A DNA stretch of 6,291 bases from Ruminococcus flavefaciens (lineage in GTDB: Bacteria > Bacillota > Clostridia > Oscillospirales > Ruminococcaceae): assembly GCA_002350065.1 (NCBI GenBank), contig DEDQ01000031.1:10882-17172 (forward strand). Reading direction: 5' to 3'. The position numbers and the translations under genes are program-made. Positions within the stretch are counted from its first letter, which is position 1. Every line of letters begins with the position of its first letter. The notes beneath the pieces were generated by a model. The model made no database searches and was not told the DNA's origin. It saw only the letters and a list, made by a program, of their open reading frames with translations. Below, piece by piece: positions 6,287 through 6,291 of this stretch.

Positions 6287-6291
6287 AAAGA

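Noticed and set aside
6262..6291. Upstream gene end (frame reading LCGVA then TAA) ahead of rnhA on the minus strand
   Set aside because: The TAA at 6274-6272 just before the SD would fit an upstream gene end, but only five codons are visible before the window edge, which is not enough to claim a gene.

Overview
The window looks like chromosomal DNA from a Gram-positive anaerobe of the Firmicutes, most plausibly a Ruminococcus-like member of the Oscillospiraceae. This rests on the moderate G+C content, frequent ATA isoleucine codons, AAGGAGG-type ribosome binding sites, short intergenic gaps and the TagGH/Wzm-Wzt type exporter. The genus is inferred from general appearance and was not tested by a search.

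Layout: (1) positions 1-456 hold the 3' end of dnaJ, closed by a strong intrinsic terminator at 471-502. (2) A near-perfect sigma-A promoter (TTGACA, 17 nt, TGGTATAAT; 518-546) starts a tight five-gene plus-strand unit. In order these are a small stand-alone DUF4214-like protein (612-1106), an 807-residue multidomain glycosyltransferase (1124-3547), an ABC-2 polysaccharide-export permease (3584-4372), its short ATPase (4386-5123) and a Cys-rich CPCC-domain protein (5132-5776). Gaps inside the unit are 17, 36, 13 and 8 nt. (3) A perfect 12-bp hairpin with A and T tracts on both sides (5775-5801) ends this unit and also serves the convergent gene. (4) rnhA (ribonuclease HI) lies on the minus strand from 5810 to the right edge.

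How the genes work together: the central unit reads as a complete, compact cassette for making and exporting a cell-surface glycan. The large protein carries a GT4 (GT-B fold) glycosyltransferase followed by a second domain with a DDD motif that resembles a GT-A or Stealth-type sugar-phosphate transferase, then an unrecognised beta-rich tail. The permease and ATPase would move the lipid-linked product across the membrane. The DUF4214-like protein leads the transcript and the CPCC protein ends it; neither has an assigned role. No priming enzyme, polymerase or sugar-nucleotide pathway gene lies between promoter and terminator, so lipid carrier priming must be encoded elsewhere. No mobile element, CRISPR array or stable RNA gene was seen, and no gene-free stretch exceeds 300 bases.
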